Under the pieces are notes generated by a model. The model was not told where the DNA came from. It searched no databases and saw only the letters and a program-made list of their open reading frames with translations. Source: Brassica napus (taxonomy: Eukaryota > Streptophyta > Magnoliopsida > Brassicales > Brassicaceae). From it: a stretch of 64,000 bases of DNA. The stretch is taken from positions 29,386,423-29,450,422 of the forward strand of contig NC_063436.1 in assembly GCF_020379485.1 (NCBI RefSeq). Direction: 5' to 3'. Shown here piece by piece: positions 10,351-22,683 of this stretch. Positions within the stretch are counted from its first letter, which is position 1. Every line of letters begins with the position of its first letter. The position numbers were made by a program, and so were the translations under genes.

Positions 10351-11473
10351 AACATATAGCTTTGCATTTTTATGGGATGTCATGTCACATTTTTATAATG
10401 AAAATGATTATACTAAATCAAACTCAATCTACAACAAATACAAATAGAGAAGTGATTTCAATTGAGTAAGACTCACTTTTTCCATAACTAAATTCTATTT
10501 CTTTAAAAATTAAGTTAACAGTTTAAATTATAGATAAAATCAAAAGTGTCTTTATAAAGGTTTTAGAAGTATTCGGATTAAATATAACTCAAAATATAAC
10601 TTTAAGTTCTTCAACACTGAAACTTTCACTTAAAAATGTCTTTAAAATAGTATTCATAACGAAAAAACTAGTAAAATGAATTCTTTGAGACAAAAATAAA
10701 ATTACAAAATAAGTTTTTTTATAAGAGACAATGTGTGGAATATCCCCAATTAAGGTCCAAATTTGCTGAATGCCCATAATTATGGATAATCCAAAAAGAA
10801 GTAACTTTTTGATATTGTGCGGACGAAAATGTCATTATGCTTTGTCGAAAACAAGTAACTCTAGATCTATCAGCTAAATATTTATATAGCAGGTAACAAT
10901 CTACATATCAACTAACATATCCGCTAATAATTTCAGTATCATCTAACAATCTATGTATCAAACAAATGTATCGACTAACAAATCATATATCAGTTAATGA
11001 AACTATTAACAATTAATTAGTTATCTATTAAATAGCTCCAAATCTATTTGTAACAGCTAACACTTCATGTATCGATTAATAATTCATTAAAATCTAAATA
11101 ATAGCAGTTAAATAATAAAATACCTACTAACGTATATATTATCTAAAAGTTGATTGTGATTCGAAATTGGAAACATTGAAATTGCAGTGAGATAATAAGA
11201 TTAACATTATGGATGTCAAAAGAATCAGAATAAAAAAATAAAGATTTGTGTTGAATTAGAAGATGATTTGAAGAATTTGTACGAGAGATAAAGAGATTAG
11301 AACACATAAAAGGGACAAGAGAGAGATAGAGATAAGGGTATTATAGTCACTAAAAATATTAAAAAGAAACAAGGTTATATAGCAAATTACATGAGTTTCT
11401 GGGTGCATCTACGCCAATTACTCTTTTTATAAAAGGAAATTGTTGCCAAAAGTTTCTTCCATTAAGAAAACAA
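10351..11473. other. Intergenic DNA with degenerate short repeats
   Basis: No gene is supported. From about 10875 to 11075 a loose repeat with a spacing of roughly 20-30 bases uses variants of CTAACAATCTATGTATCA (also ATATCAACTAACATATCC and GTATCGACTAACAAATC). The downstream part is purine-rich and featureless apart from two AAAGGAAATT-TTGCC blocks near 11433 and 11482. Confidence 0.5.
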
Positions 11474-12853
11474 AGTTGCCAAAAGGAAATTATTGCCAAA
11501 AAAATATAGTAAAAGTTAAAGGGGAGAGGTCAAAAAGGCCGTGAAGAAGAAGAGAGAAGAAGAAGACTTTACCGCCGCCGATCTCCCTCTGTGGTGGGCC
11601 GTGCTCGTCACCGCCGCTACGTGAGGGAGGATCTCCTTAGCCTCTTTAGTTTAATCTAAGTTTTATTTGGTCTTTTGTCTTTTTGGGTGAGGGTTTAATT
11701 ACTTCTCAGTCCGGTGAGTGCTAGTTTGCCTCAGTCTCAAGCAGTCTGTGCTTGTCCCATGGTGGCTTGTCCTCCTTGGTGTGTATCTTGACTCGATTTA
11801 GAACGGTGGTTGGTGGTCCAGATCTACTGGATCTTGGGTTGATAAACTTGTAGGGTCTTGGAGTCTTTTGTGGCTGTTTCGGTGCTTGGATCCCTTTAGT
11901 ATCTGTCGATTGGGTGAGTCGCTATAGAAGAGACCTCTGTGGTGGTAGCTGGTGCTTAATCGTCCTGATTCTCTTGCTCCCCTTTGGTTTTTGTCTAGTC
12001 TGTGTTCTGCGCTTGGAGTGTGGTTCCTGCTCTCTTGCTTGTTTCAGGTGGAGTGTCGGTTTGGAGAGTTGGGTCCAGTGATGAGTCTGGCGCCATATGT
12101 CAGGTCGAGGACCTGTTGACGGTGCGGTGTAGCTGCTTGGGGCAGTGCAGGTGCTTTCGCTGACGTCGTCTTTGGACTTTCTTCAACTCTAGTTCCTTTG
12201 CTACTCATTGTTTCTGCAAAGAGTTTATGTTCTCGGTTGAGTCGTTGCGTCGACATGGTGTTTCTGAGTGCGCTTTCAGGTGCCTATATCCCGAGTTTGG
12301 TTTCGCGTCTCCTGTGTTGTTTCTCCAGATGGTGCTTTCAAGATTATGGCTTTCTCTAATTGGTTCTAGTTTGGTGCGGAATGGTATGTTTCTTTGAGGT
12401 TTTTTCTGCAACGGTGAAGCGTCCCGAGGATACTTTGGTTGCTATTGGCTTCTCTCCGGTGAAAAGGTCTGATTTGAGGTGTGTTGTACTCTGTTCTGCT
12501 GTGTGTGGCGGGTGGACCTGTTTCTGTTCTTTGGTTTGGTTGTCAAGCTCTCAAGTGTTGGTGGTCTGTCCTTATTGGAGGCTCATCCTTGTTTCATTTG
12601 GCTGTCTCCTTGTAAGCCTCCGGTGGTTCTAAGGTTCATGGTTACTATCTCTTCTGTCCTCTCCTTTGAGCTCTCAGTAATGTGGGGATTTAAGTTTTGA
12701 AATTTGCCTGGTTGTTTATGTTCCCCGTGTGTGGGTTTAAGGGTCCCTTCTTATGGGATTTAGCTTCTGAGGATATCTTCTTCTTCCTTCAGCTTATGCA
12801 GTAGACTATGTATTTTGTTGTTCTAATATAATTCAATTTGAAAAAAAAAAACA
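11474..12853 (+). mobile_element. Non-coding poly(A) retroposon (Sadhu-like candidate)
   Basis: This 1.4 kb segment has a higher GT content than its surroundings. It starts with a GAAGAAGAAG and CCGCCGCCG-rich leader, has no long frame, and ends in AATATAATTCAATTTG followed by a run of 11 A at 12841-12851. The flanking sequence recurs at 14455-15118 without the insert: there, CTTCCATTACGAAAAATGTTGACACGG joins without a break what is split here between 11469 and 12853. This shows it is an insertion. Length, lack of coding capacity and the poly(A) tail fit the Sadhu retroposons described in Arabidopsis, but I cannot confirm homology by eye. A decayed LINE end is the alternative. Confidence 0.55.
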
Positions 12854-13490
12854 ATGTTAACATGGTTTGGTCTGACATTTGTGGTAAATCATTGTTAACG
12901 TCATACAATTAAGGTTACCAAACACATTTAAAAAAGTTAAAGTAGAGTTTCATACCATAAAATCAGCAATTGATATATCAATCAAAGCAACTTGAACTTG
13001 TGGTAAAATGTCATCTCTTTCAGATCCAATAAAATTATGTTCGAATTTTTGATCTTCTCTCATAATTCATGTGTGTTAGATTTCATTTTGTCAATATAAA
13101 AGAACACTTAATTACATTGACAAATTTTTCGTCTAAGACAACAATTTTGAATGAAATAGAATACCACAGATTGATTTCTTATCCATTCTAATAGGAATCG
13201 TGACTCAAAATGGTAGATCATATGAATTTGGATGATAATCACAATTAATAATTAATTATTGCTCATTATCGCATCATCACAATACATATGTTTTATTTAA
13301 AATTGGTTATAATATAAATAATTTAACATTATTTATCATAAATATTTTTCATAAAAATGAGTTTTGATTTTGATATGATAAATGACTTACACACTGAAAT
13401 CTTTGGATATAACAATATCATGTTTCTACTTTATAATCACAAGCACAAAAATTATGATTTCAATATTTTGTAGTGCACTAATTTTGTAGT
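12854..13490. repeat. Segmental duplication, copy 1
   Basis: The block from ATGTTAACATGGTTTGG through CACAAGCACAAAAATTATG matches 14488-15118 in order and orientation with moderate divergence and small indels. No gene is seen. The pair provides the empty-site comparison for the retroposon at 11474-12853. Confidence 0.75.
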
Positions 13491-14487
13491 ACAGCTGCAT
13501 ATAAACCAAGAGAGATAAAAATAAAATTATTCCTTTACTTTTAGTCTTCATACTAGGCAAAGACACACATATAGAATCAAGACATAAAAATTGTTTGACA
13601 AAAAAAACATAACAAGTATTAAGCTTCTTCCAACATCTAAGACCAAACATCAAACAATAACGACAAGTTTCTCATAGTTGTTAACAACAATCATGCATTT
13701 GACCTTCATATCAAAGAAACAAACAAAATGACACTTAGCAAATCACACATTAACTGTATTTTAATATATTATGCCCAAAATATAAATTAGAAATTTTTTC
13801 TAAGTAGATACATTTCGAGAGTGTCACTGATAACAAGTGAGCCTTTGAAGAAGTTGATGCACACTTCATCGGTTGTGGTTGCATTAACATGATACTACTT
13901 CTTCACTGATATTGTAAAGTATTTGCAAAGCAAAAAAAACCGCACAATTGAAGGAAAAATTCTTAGAACTCAAAACAAAAATAAACAAACACTAGAATGA
14001 AAGAAATCAGAATTAAAAATTTACCTTTCTCTCTCCTTTAAGAACACAAACTTAGCTGAAGTGACATTATACAATCAGATTAATGGTTGGCTATTGGTCC
14101 AAACGTAAAATATGTCATCATGGGTTGATGTCGAGATGAACTTACCAAAAAAGAGAAAAAGATAAAACAATGTGTTAAACTAAAACTAGTCAAAGATGGC
14201 AAAAATGTTACCGCTACTTAGGACGTTGGTCAAATGACACTATGAGAGACTGATGTTTTGCAATCACTGTTCTTGGTTCACCCGTTGTAAAGCCCCACGA
14301 TTTTACATTTCCATATGAGCCATAAGTGATGAGCCACATGTTTTGGTTGTTGACGTCACCAATATAATCAAATGTTTACCCTTCCCTCGTCAGCAACAAT
14401 ATAAATATGAGAAAATAATATTGATTTACCAAAGAGTTGTCTAACTAAGTAAAAAAGGAAATTATTGTCAAAATTTCTTCCATTACG
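13491..14487. other. Intergenic DNA between the duplicated blocks
   Basis: No gene is supported. The only open frame of any length (minus strand, near 13430-13650) lies in AT-rich DNA and lacks recognisable motifs. Confidence 0.5.
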
Positions 14488-15118
14488 AAAAATGTTGACA
14501 CGGTTTGGTTTGACATTTGTGATAAATCATTGTTAATGTTAATACAATTAAGGTTACAAAACACACAAAAAGGGTTAAAGTAGAGTTTCATATCATTTCA
14601 TAAAATCAACCATTGATATATCAAGCAAAGCAATTTGATCCGCTTGTAGTAAACTTTATCTCTTTCAGGTGCAATAAAATTATTTATAATTTTTTTGTTT
14701 ATTTTTCATAATTCATGTGTTAGATTTCATTTTATCAGTCTAAAAAATAAATTACACTGAACATATTTTTTCATCCTAAGACAATAACTTTGAATGAAAT
14801 AAAACATCGGAAATTGATTTTTATCCATTATAATAATATTTGAGATCAAAATGTTAGATCGTATGAATTTGGATGAGAATCACAATTAAAGCTCCAGGTG
14901 TTCCGCCTAATCACAATACATATGTTTTATGTAAAATTGGTTTTAATATAAACAATTTTTAACATTACTTATTGAAAACACCTTTTTATAAAAATGAATT
15001 TTGATTTTGATATGATAAAATGACTAGAGTTACACACTGAATATTTTGGATATTGTCACATCATTTCTTTACTTTATAATCATAAGCACAAAAAATATCA
15101 TCTTAAATTTTGTGATGG
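14488..15118. repeat. Segmental duplication, copy 2 (empty site)
   Basis: This is the second copy of the 12854-13490 block. Its left flank (14450-14487: AAAGGAAATTATTGTC, then TTCTTCCATTACG) also matches the DNA left of the retroposon at 11474, so the duplicated unit predates that insertion. Confidence 0.75.
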
Positions 15119-15221
15119 TTAAATTTTTTAACCTGCAGCCCAGTAAATTAGGAAATTACCATTTACCTAATTAAATTAAAAAAAAAGAGAGGGAGGAGAA
15201 ATAACGATAAAATTCTATTTC

Positions 15222-17640
15222 ATTCAAACTGAACGAACTCTCTTTTCCCCTTCGGCTCGAGTCAGCCTCAATCCGGAGGCAAAATTGTTCGGCCACGACG
15301 GACCGCCGTCTTCAGAACACCGTATGACCGCCCCACTCCAAGAGATCCTTCTCAGCAAAACCCTAGTTGGATCTCCAAGCTGGTTTACAAACCTGCCCGC
15401 ATAATTGCCTCCGGCGCCGGAAAAATCATTTCTTCCGTCGTCTTCTCTGAATCTTCCTCATCGTCTTCAGAGGACGAGGATTCATCTTCAGGTATGCATC
15501 CGCTTGTAATTTTATTTGGGGTTCAGACAACATTAGTTTGAAAAAAAAATTGAACTTGTTTGGTCGGAATCTGAAACACACTGTTTCGTTTAAAATATGT
15601 GAATTTGATTTAAAAGCTTCCCTGTCTTTCTCCTTTCCTTAATTAATGACACTTAATTGAAGTGAAAGCGTTTGTGAAGTAATGCTACTATCTTGTGTCA
15701 AGTTACTTACTTTAGTTCTCAAGCTCTAATATTTTTTCATATACGGATTCAATTAAGTTCGACCCGTTATGCTCCTTTTTTTTTTGATATAATGTAGTTC
15801 TGAGTTGAGAAAACTGGCCAGATTTGCGTCTTATTTTGCTCTCTTTCGATGTTTATTTTATATGTTATCCTCCTTGGTTTCAGATTATTGAGGATGTTGA
15901 GAACAACATTACCGATGAGGTACTATGCTATGCCAATGTTTTCAACTTGGTTAGAGACCGTGTTCCTATGATGGTTATTCAAACCCATTGTTGACAGAAT
16001 TGATTCAGCTCTTTGGGTCTAGTGGTTGGTACTGAGTCTACCTTTTAACCGTGACGAGCTTCTTTTAGCATGTTTCTATGGTTTTGATGGAAAAAAGGTT
16101 AACCAAGCTAATATTTTTTTTCAACATTGTATTTTTATGGAAGGATGAATTCAGTTTCTGTTAAGTTTATATGATAGTGTGCTTGTGTTAATAGGACCTT
16201 GTGAATGCCCAGGAATCAACTTTCCACAAACTCAGTTCTAAGCGTGTAATTGAGCAGCTTCTCATGCAAGAAACATTCGCAAGGTATTTCGGAGTACCTG
16301 GGCATATACATCTCTTAGTTGAAAATATATCTTTCTTTTTTTTTATATATAATGAGCTTGCTAAAGCTATTGATGTGTATGTTGTTTAAGGGAAGAGGGT
16401 GATAGATTAATAGACATCATCAAGGAAAGGGTCAGTGTTCCTACTTCTAATGAGGGGATGCATAATGGATTGACAAATGGTATGTAAACTGATGGTAGAT
16501 TGTGCAAGCTGACTTGATTTGTCTATGTGATAACATCTTCTCGGTTTTATTTTCTAGATGTGAATGTGGGTGAAATGTCCAGTAAAGCTGTCATGGAAGC
16601 AAAAAGATGGTTGGAGGAGAAGAAATCAGCAAGTCTAAAGTAAGTTTTGGAAACTGTGCTTTCTTAACTCTTCCATATTTATGCAAAAACGGATCACCAT
16701 CTCAGCCTTTATTTTCAATCTCTAGGCAACTGAAGATGGTGCTGGATCGCCTGTGGACGTGGCCAAGTCATACATGCGAGCTCGTCTGCCATGGGGATCT
16801 CCGTCTGCGAACAATTCAATTCAGAGTTTTGGTCACCATCACCAGCAGGGACACCACTTCCTTATAGTTCTGGAACCTTATCCTCTTCCTTATAGTTCTG
16901 GAACCTTATCCTCTTCCAAGGAACAATGGCTGTCTCAGAGTTATGTATATGCATTCTGACTTTTGGTATCAAAATGCAGCTGAAAAGGAGATCTCGTTCT
17001 AATCCGTCATGGAATATTCAAGATGAAATTCGTAAAGTCAGAGCTAAAGCAACAGAGGAAATGCTTAAAAACTGTATCCCCCAGTAGTGTAGCATCATTA
17101 TAAGTTTATAACCTAAACAAAAGCCCCCCCTATGTTCTACCAAATTCAACCATACCGACCTCTGAGCAAAATCAGGTACCAAGCACCACCCTATACATTA
17201 TATGTCTCTATAACAAGAAGGAACTTTGCATGTTTATCTTCTTCTTTTTTAAAATTCCCTCTTGTGTGAAGACTACGGAAGCTAATCAAGCCGTTGAAGA
17301 TACCAATACCGCTCCTCAAAGGTTCTTCCTATCAACATAGACTTCTTCTGGAAATATAATTTTTTTCAGTATATCCATCTTCTTAAGTTTCTCAACCGTA
17401 TTTGACAGTGGAACCGGTCTTGATGACTCAAATGGAGACACCACAATTGGTAACAGTTTGGATTTCTCAAATAGCTTTTGTTTGGTTGGGTTCTTTTTAT
17501 TTACTTGCGCTTCTATTAATGCAGCTATGTTGGCTCTTGGAGCAGATATGGACAACTGGGAGCTTCTGCATCCCAAAAGATGTATTTGAAACATCAAAAG
17601 AAGCTGATGAAATAGGCGCGGCACGTGGAGTTAGTGTCGA
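15222..17640 (+). pseudogene. KAKU4: KAKU4-like nuclear-envelope protein, decayed copy
   Basis: Exon-like blocks at about 15222-15491, 15884-15919, 16195-16283, 16391-16479, 16558-16639, 16726-16920 and 16980-17097, with weaker ones to about 17640, encode a plant nuclear-periphery protein. Matching blocks include [69 protein letters not shown] and [24 protein letters not shown]4 binds CRWN lamina proteins at the inner nuclear envelope; gene order favours KAKU4 over the related At5g20200-type protein. Defects are: no ATG between an upstream in-frame stop and the N-terminal block; a lost G at the donor at 16639/16640 that shifts the frame; a 28-bp tandem duplication at 16860-16915; a GA instead of GT donor after 16920; and an extra A near 17070 that gives an early stop at 17085. 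Taken together these indicate a pseudogene. Confidence 0.8.
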
Positions 17641-18371
17641 ACAGTGTCTCTCTGTTTATTTATTTTCTGAATCTTTAATATTCATGTTGTAAGTTTGACA
17701 CTTGTTTTAGCTGACAAAGCTTTACGGTATGCAGTTTCCACAAATATTTAAAAAAAACTTTTACTTGACCAAAAAGCCATAAACTGTCACTTCAGTTAAA
17801 AATATAATTACTTTTTAACAGAAATTCTGACATGATCCGATATAGTAGAACCTTAGTTTCAGTAGTAGAGGAGAGATTACTTTCAGATCAGAAGACTGCA
17901 AACGGATTCAATCTGTTGTGACGACCAGTTTATTATGTCAACTTGGTTTAAGTACAAAAAACCAGTACGAGCAAAAAAACTCAATAAGCAAAACTTTTTC
18001 AAGACAGAGAGAGAGAAAGGACATAACAGAACACACAATAAATAAAAAAACAGAGGGTAAAGAAAAGGAAGAAGAAAACGAACAAAACCCAATAAGCAAC
18101 GATCGAAGAAGCCTTCAGACATTCAAATCTAAAGGCAATATGAACAAGCCCACGAAGATTTAATCAGACAGAGAGATCATTGGTTTGGTCGGAAGAAATA
18201 AAGTTACTTCTTTTGTTCGGTTTTTGTTGTCAATTTGTCTGAATTCTCTGGTCAATCATAGCCAAAAAAAGGTTGCTTTTTTTCTCTTCTTCTGCTTACA
18301 AGCTTGGGTCCCGCTTCCTCCATTCTCCAATTCGAAATTGCATCCTATTTAAAGGCAATCCGAATCCATTG
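17641..18371 (+). promoter_or_regulatory. Promoter and 5' leader of ADA1-like copy A, cut off from its gene
   Basis: From about 17940 to 18370 the sequence matches 29755-30150 in front of the intact ADA1-like gene: CTCAATAAGCAAAACTTT, CAGACATTCAAATCTAAAGG, AAGTTACTTCTTTTGTTCGG and AAGCTTGGGTCCCGCTTC occur in the same order. The match breaks off at 18371, where a Copia LTR starts, and resumes at 27744. The upstream half (17641-17940) has no recognisable feature. Confidence 0.7.
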
Positions 18372-18654
18372 TGTCAAGTCTCTTATGAAACAAATAATTA
18401 GCAGAACAATTTTTCTTATTAGTTTTAGAAACTACTCAAAAGTAAAACTGTCAATGTTTTTTTTCTTAGATTTTATGGAAATTTTTCAATTAGACCTATA
18501 TTTATATAAAAACTTTAACATGTGACATATGAAAAACACAAACATAATCTAAATATAAATTTATTTTTCCTATTTCTAGGTTTTCTTATCGTGTTTATTT
18601 TAACATATTAAACATTTAGTAATATGTTAACTTTCCACAAATTTGGAATTGTCA
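18372..18654 (-). repeat. Copia LTR (3' LTR on the minus strand)
   Basis: Starts TGTCAAGTCTC and ends GGAATTGTCA on the plus strand. It aligns with 27213-27743 outside the MITE. A purine-rich tract (minus strand AAGAGGGTGAATG, 18659-18671) lies next to it as the polypurine tract. Confidence 0.8.
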
Positions 18655-18700
18655 AACATTCACCCTCTTAATTCCAACTTGAATTAGGGAGATCAATTTC

Positions 18701-19646
18701 TTAAACTCCGATTAAGCTCCTCATTTGCTTGAACATAATACTTGCTAATGACTTGGTAAGGATGTCGGCTTTCTGCTCAACACCGGGCACATGCTCCACT
18801 TCGATCTGCTTGTTCTCCACACACTCACGAATGAAGTGATACTTCTTGAGTACATGTTTACTTCTTCCATGGAAAACTGGATTCTTGGTTAGAGCAATGG
18901 CTGATTTGTTGTCGATCATAAGCTTAACCTTCTTGCCTTCTTTGCTTAGTATCTCACTCAACAACTCCTTGATCTATATAGCTTGCTTTGCTGCTTCTGT
19001 TGCTGCCATGAACTCTGCTTCACATGATGACAATGCAACTGTCTACTGCTTCTGCGATGTCCAAGTGACAGTGATGAACCATAATATAATGCATGTCCTG
19101 ACATGCTCCTCCCGTCATCGAGTTTAATGTTGTGACTGTTGTCACTATAACCAACGACACTCTTTGGCCTATCTCTCTAGAAGAACAGACCGAAGTTTGT
19201 TGTTCCTTTCACATACCGCAGTATGTGCTTGATGGCTTGTATGTGAGTCGGATTGTGCATGTATCTGCTAAGAACACCTATTGCATAACACATGTCGGGT
19301 CTTGTGTGAAGCAGATACCTCAAACATCCTATGATTCTTCTGAACTCGGTAGCATCTATCTCTCGTTCATCTTCAGCTTTTGAGATCTTCAAATTCGCCT
19401 CTATTGGAATTTGAGTTGTGTTACACGCTTCCATCTTTGTGTCACACAGGATTCCTTGAGCATACCTCTTTTGCTTTATTTTGATTCCATCTGCTCCTTG
19501 AATCACCTTTATGCCAAGATAGTACGTTAGCTTACCTAGATCTGACATCTCAAACTTCTTAGACATCTCCTCCTTAAATTGCTTAATCACCTTAAGCGAA
19601 GTTCCTGTCACAAATAGATCATTAATGTAGATGGCTATGATCAAGA
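18701..19646 (-). pseudogene. Copia reverse transcriptase C-terminus and RNase H remnant
   Basis: From about 19646 downwards the minus strand encodes the RT palm (LIIAIYINDLFVTGTS, with the catalytic aspartate pair altered to ND). The connection follows (GCLRYLLHTRPDMCYAIG, ILRYVKGTTNFG). After a break, RNase H follows at 18701-18964 (LMIDNKSAIALTKNPVFHGR, VEHVPGVEQKADILTKSL). Several frame changes and stops separate the parts. The sequence is cut at 19647 by the younger LTR element; the matching upstream RT residues (KAWNVKLDQVIKEMRFEKCT) are at about 24973-25070. Confidence 0.85.
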
Positions 19647-19651
19647 CATCT

Positions 19652-21044
19652 TGTTGTAGGCACAGGGGGGGGTAACCCACGAATTGATAGAGGTTGGATC
19701 CAAGCTACAACCTGAGAACAATGAGAACCGATTTTTATGAGTTTTTAGAGTTTTATATTGCAAACAGAAACAAATATGAATATGAATCAAAATGATAATA
19801 TGAATAAAAACAAATAGAAAAGGGATAGATTGATGGAGATGGGATCTTTGTTGCTGGATGTGTATCACTCTCAACAAGGATCAATGGATGGGAGATGAAT
19901 GAAGATGGAACCGGTCTTGCTGGATGTGTATCACTCTCAAGATCGATTAATGGATGGAGATGGGATGATGGACGCCACAAAGCTCTGTGAAAGGAGGCTT
20001 TGATAAGTCAAGTTGCTCCAGAGTTGTTTCTCACACACTCAAAAGACTTAGAACAATAGTTTTGACAAAACTAGAAAAACTGAATAATTCATAATACTTT
20101 CAAAGATGGGTGATTTACAATGAAACAAAGACTAGAGCTTTATAGGCTCGACCAAGGACTCTCTAACAGTCATAAAATGACATAAGGAAAGAAATAAAAT
20201 CGAAATAATAAACTTGGAAGCAAAGGAATTGATGGCTCCTTGAAAACTAGCCGTTGGAGGCTTAATGATGAGAATCTTGGCCAAATGAATGTAGATGGGG
20301 TCCTCCTTGTATCTGGACGGTTTGAGGGGGTAAGTGAGCTTCCTGGGAATCTTCTTAATGGTCTGGAAGGTGCTGATGTCGTGCATAGACTGAAGGAAAA
20401 AGAGCTGTTGGAGTTTTAATGCTTGAGACTCCAAATAAGGCAAGTTGGGGTTAATGAGGATCCTCCTGATCCTATGTGGGCTGGTGCATGGAATGAACTT
20501 GTCTGACTCTTCTGGACCATTGGATAGACTTCCTGAATGCATAGATATATCTCCTGGTCGCCAATGTCTGGTTTGAAGCTGATTGAACCGGTTAGCTTCC
20601 AATTGAGGCAAGTGTAGAACTGGTTTGACCGGTTTTGGAGATTGGATCATAACTTCATAATTCCGTGTCCATTTCTCCTGATCTTTGGCTTTCTGGAAAG
20701 CTGATAAACTCCTCTTGACTCCAATGATGGGCTTTGCTTCATGCCGCTCCTTCCTTGGGCTGGAATCTCCTTCTAAAGTCGGGTACTCGCAGATGGACGG
20801 GCTGAGAAACCTCTGAGTTGAAAAATTCATAACTTCTTGCTCCGTGAATATTTTGGCCCAATTCCAATTGGCCTGGACTCCTTCTTGAGTGTAGAATCCA
20901 TAAAAATTATCCTCGTGACTTAAACCCTCCTGGTTTGTAAGATACAGCATTTTTAGTGCACATGTGTTCTGCTTGGCGCCTTGGCTGGTTAAGTAGGGCT
21001 TTGGGTTGACCTCCGGTTCGGTTGCTGATCTGATGACCACATCA
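19652..21044 (-). repeat. LTR of the gag-only element (3' LTR on the minus strand)
   Basis: 1393 bp, nearly identical to 23567-24967. It contains the last roughly 300 codons of the element's long reading frame. The purine-rich tract AAGAGGGAGGGGA on the minus strand lies directly beside it at about 21045-21058. Confidence 0.92.
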
Positions 21045-22640
21045 TCCCCTCCCTCTTGACAAGGTTTCGACCTCGAAACTATGTAACCTGCACCAAGATA
21101 GAGCAAGTCAGCTTTCATCCTCTTTTGAGATTCTAAAACCTTACCTTGGAACTGTTTCGGTTTGGGAATGGAATTTGTATCAGGTGGTTCTCCTTTGAGA
21201 AAATAGGAATGGATCACGCTTCTGCTCTGGACATGGTCATTTCTTATCTTCTGGAGTGGATGGTCTTTCAAATTTTTGGTGGCCACGTTTCTGATCATCT
21301 TTGGAGTTGATCCTCCTAGCAACATAAGATAATCTGGTGGGATTTCTTTGAAGCTTTCTTCCTTGCAACCTGAAAAATTCTCAACATTCTGGACAAAAAG
21401 CAAGTGCATTATATCTGTCATTGAAATATTAAGAACATGCTTATCTAAAAGGAATCTTACCATAGGTTTTGGAAATTGAACAATGGATTGTTCAGATTTC
21501 GATTTCCACTTAGAAGTGGGTTCATGGCTGAGCTTAGGGTCTGGTTCTTTCTTTGAAACTACAATAAGCTTATAGCTTTCATTTGTTCTACCTGTACCAA
21601 GAACACACACGTCAGTACTAGTATCCAAAGGTGGTGTTTGAAACTTACCTTGTTGGGATACTTTTATGACCGGTTTTGCTTCTTTAAGCAACATGGACTG
21701 CATTGTCTCTTGAACAATCTTCTGGTCCATCACAAGAGTCACGCCTGGTGGTTCTTCTTCTTTAAATTCTTGCTCCTTAAGTCCTGTTACAACACCCTTT
21801 GACAAAGACAAGTGCATTATACAAGAATTTGGAACCAATATATCAGATTGAATAAAATTATCACTTTTCATAGATAATTCTGTTTTCTCTTCTAGTGATG
21901 TTTCTATCAATGCTTTCTTAGTAGGACAAACTATAGCATAGTGTCCTTTCTTATGACATCTATAACATGTCTGATATTTCAAATCCTCAGAGTTAGAAGA
22001 CTTACCTTGGCTTGATGCCTCTTCTTTCTTTGGGTTTGAAATCTCATCATTCCTTGGACTTAAATCATGAACAACTTTTAAATCCAAAAAGGACTTTGAG
22101 ATCGTGTCTTTCTTGACTTCAGGACCTGTCTTATCATCCTTGGACAAATACAAGTGACTCATACCAGTGGGAGATGATTTACAAACAAATTTATCAAGTA
22201 TAGGACTTACCTTGGCCTTTTCTTGAAAATTCAGTTTGTCTGGTTTTTCTTTGTGTCTGGCCAATGTGTCTTGGCTTACAAACTTCTTCTCCTCCATGGT
22301 CTTTGGGACCTCAATAGGTTGGTTTTGATCATAGAAAACCGTGGGCTTCTGGTTTGGCCGAATCTGGTCTTGATGGATCAAGCTTCTATGACCTTCTTTT
22401 GGTACATCTTTTCTTGCTTCTTTGGAACCATGAGTTGGATACCTCCTTGGATATAGTTCCTGGATTTCAGAACATGTAATCTTTGGTGCAAACTCATATC
22501 TCATGACTTCCTTAAGAGCTCTCCATGTTTTGATAGTTGGCTCCTTGTAAAACCATCTATCACCTTCTTCTTGTACCCACCATTCAAAGGCATCATCTCT
22601 AAGTTGTTCGATGGCATAAGCAAGCCTTTCTTCCTTCAAG
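20132..22640 (-). CDS. Gag-type polyprotein of the gag-only LTR element, running into the LTR
   Basis: The frame is open for over 830 codons and stays open upstream to about 22810, where a frame change separates it from the likely N-terminus (minus strand 23001-22810, starting MVGETHGHCQMAKEN). A retrotransposon Gag core is visible (LRDDAFEWWVQEEGDRWF, then TWRALKEVMRYEFAP), and a CCHC zinc knuckle lies at about residues 224-237 (CYRCHKKGHYAIVC). Gag forms the particle and the knuckle binds RNA. The long middle part has no domain I recognise. Near 21045-21070 the frame passes through the polypurine tract, giving CQEGGDDVV, a motif found at the end of many crucifer gypsy polyproteins. It then continues about 300 codons into the LTR, stopping at 20132. 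There are no polymerase domains. Confidence 0.75.
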
Positions 22641-22683
22641 ATGTTGTTGAAGTGAAACCATTCATCAAGGTTCCTCTCCCATA

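Noticed and set aside
12044..12700. Several overlapping short frames on both strands
   Set aside because: They lie in the non-coding poly(A) retroposon, show no conserved motifs, and their codon use follows the GT-rich base composition.
19641..19980. Frames rich in histidine, serine and tyrosine, repeated at 23540-23903
   Set aside because: They are the same non-coding part of the two LTRs and owe their openness to composition.
22223..22456. Plus-strand frame inside the gag gene
   Set aside because: It is an antisense shadow of the long minus-strand gag frame.
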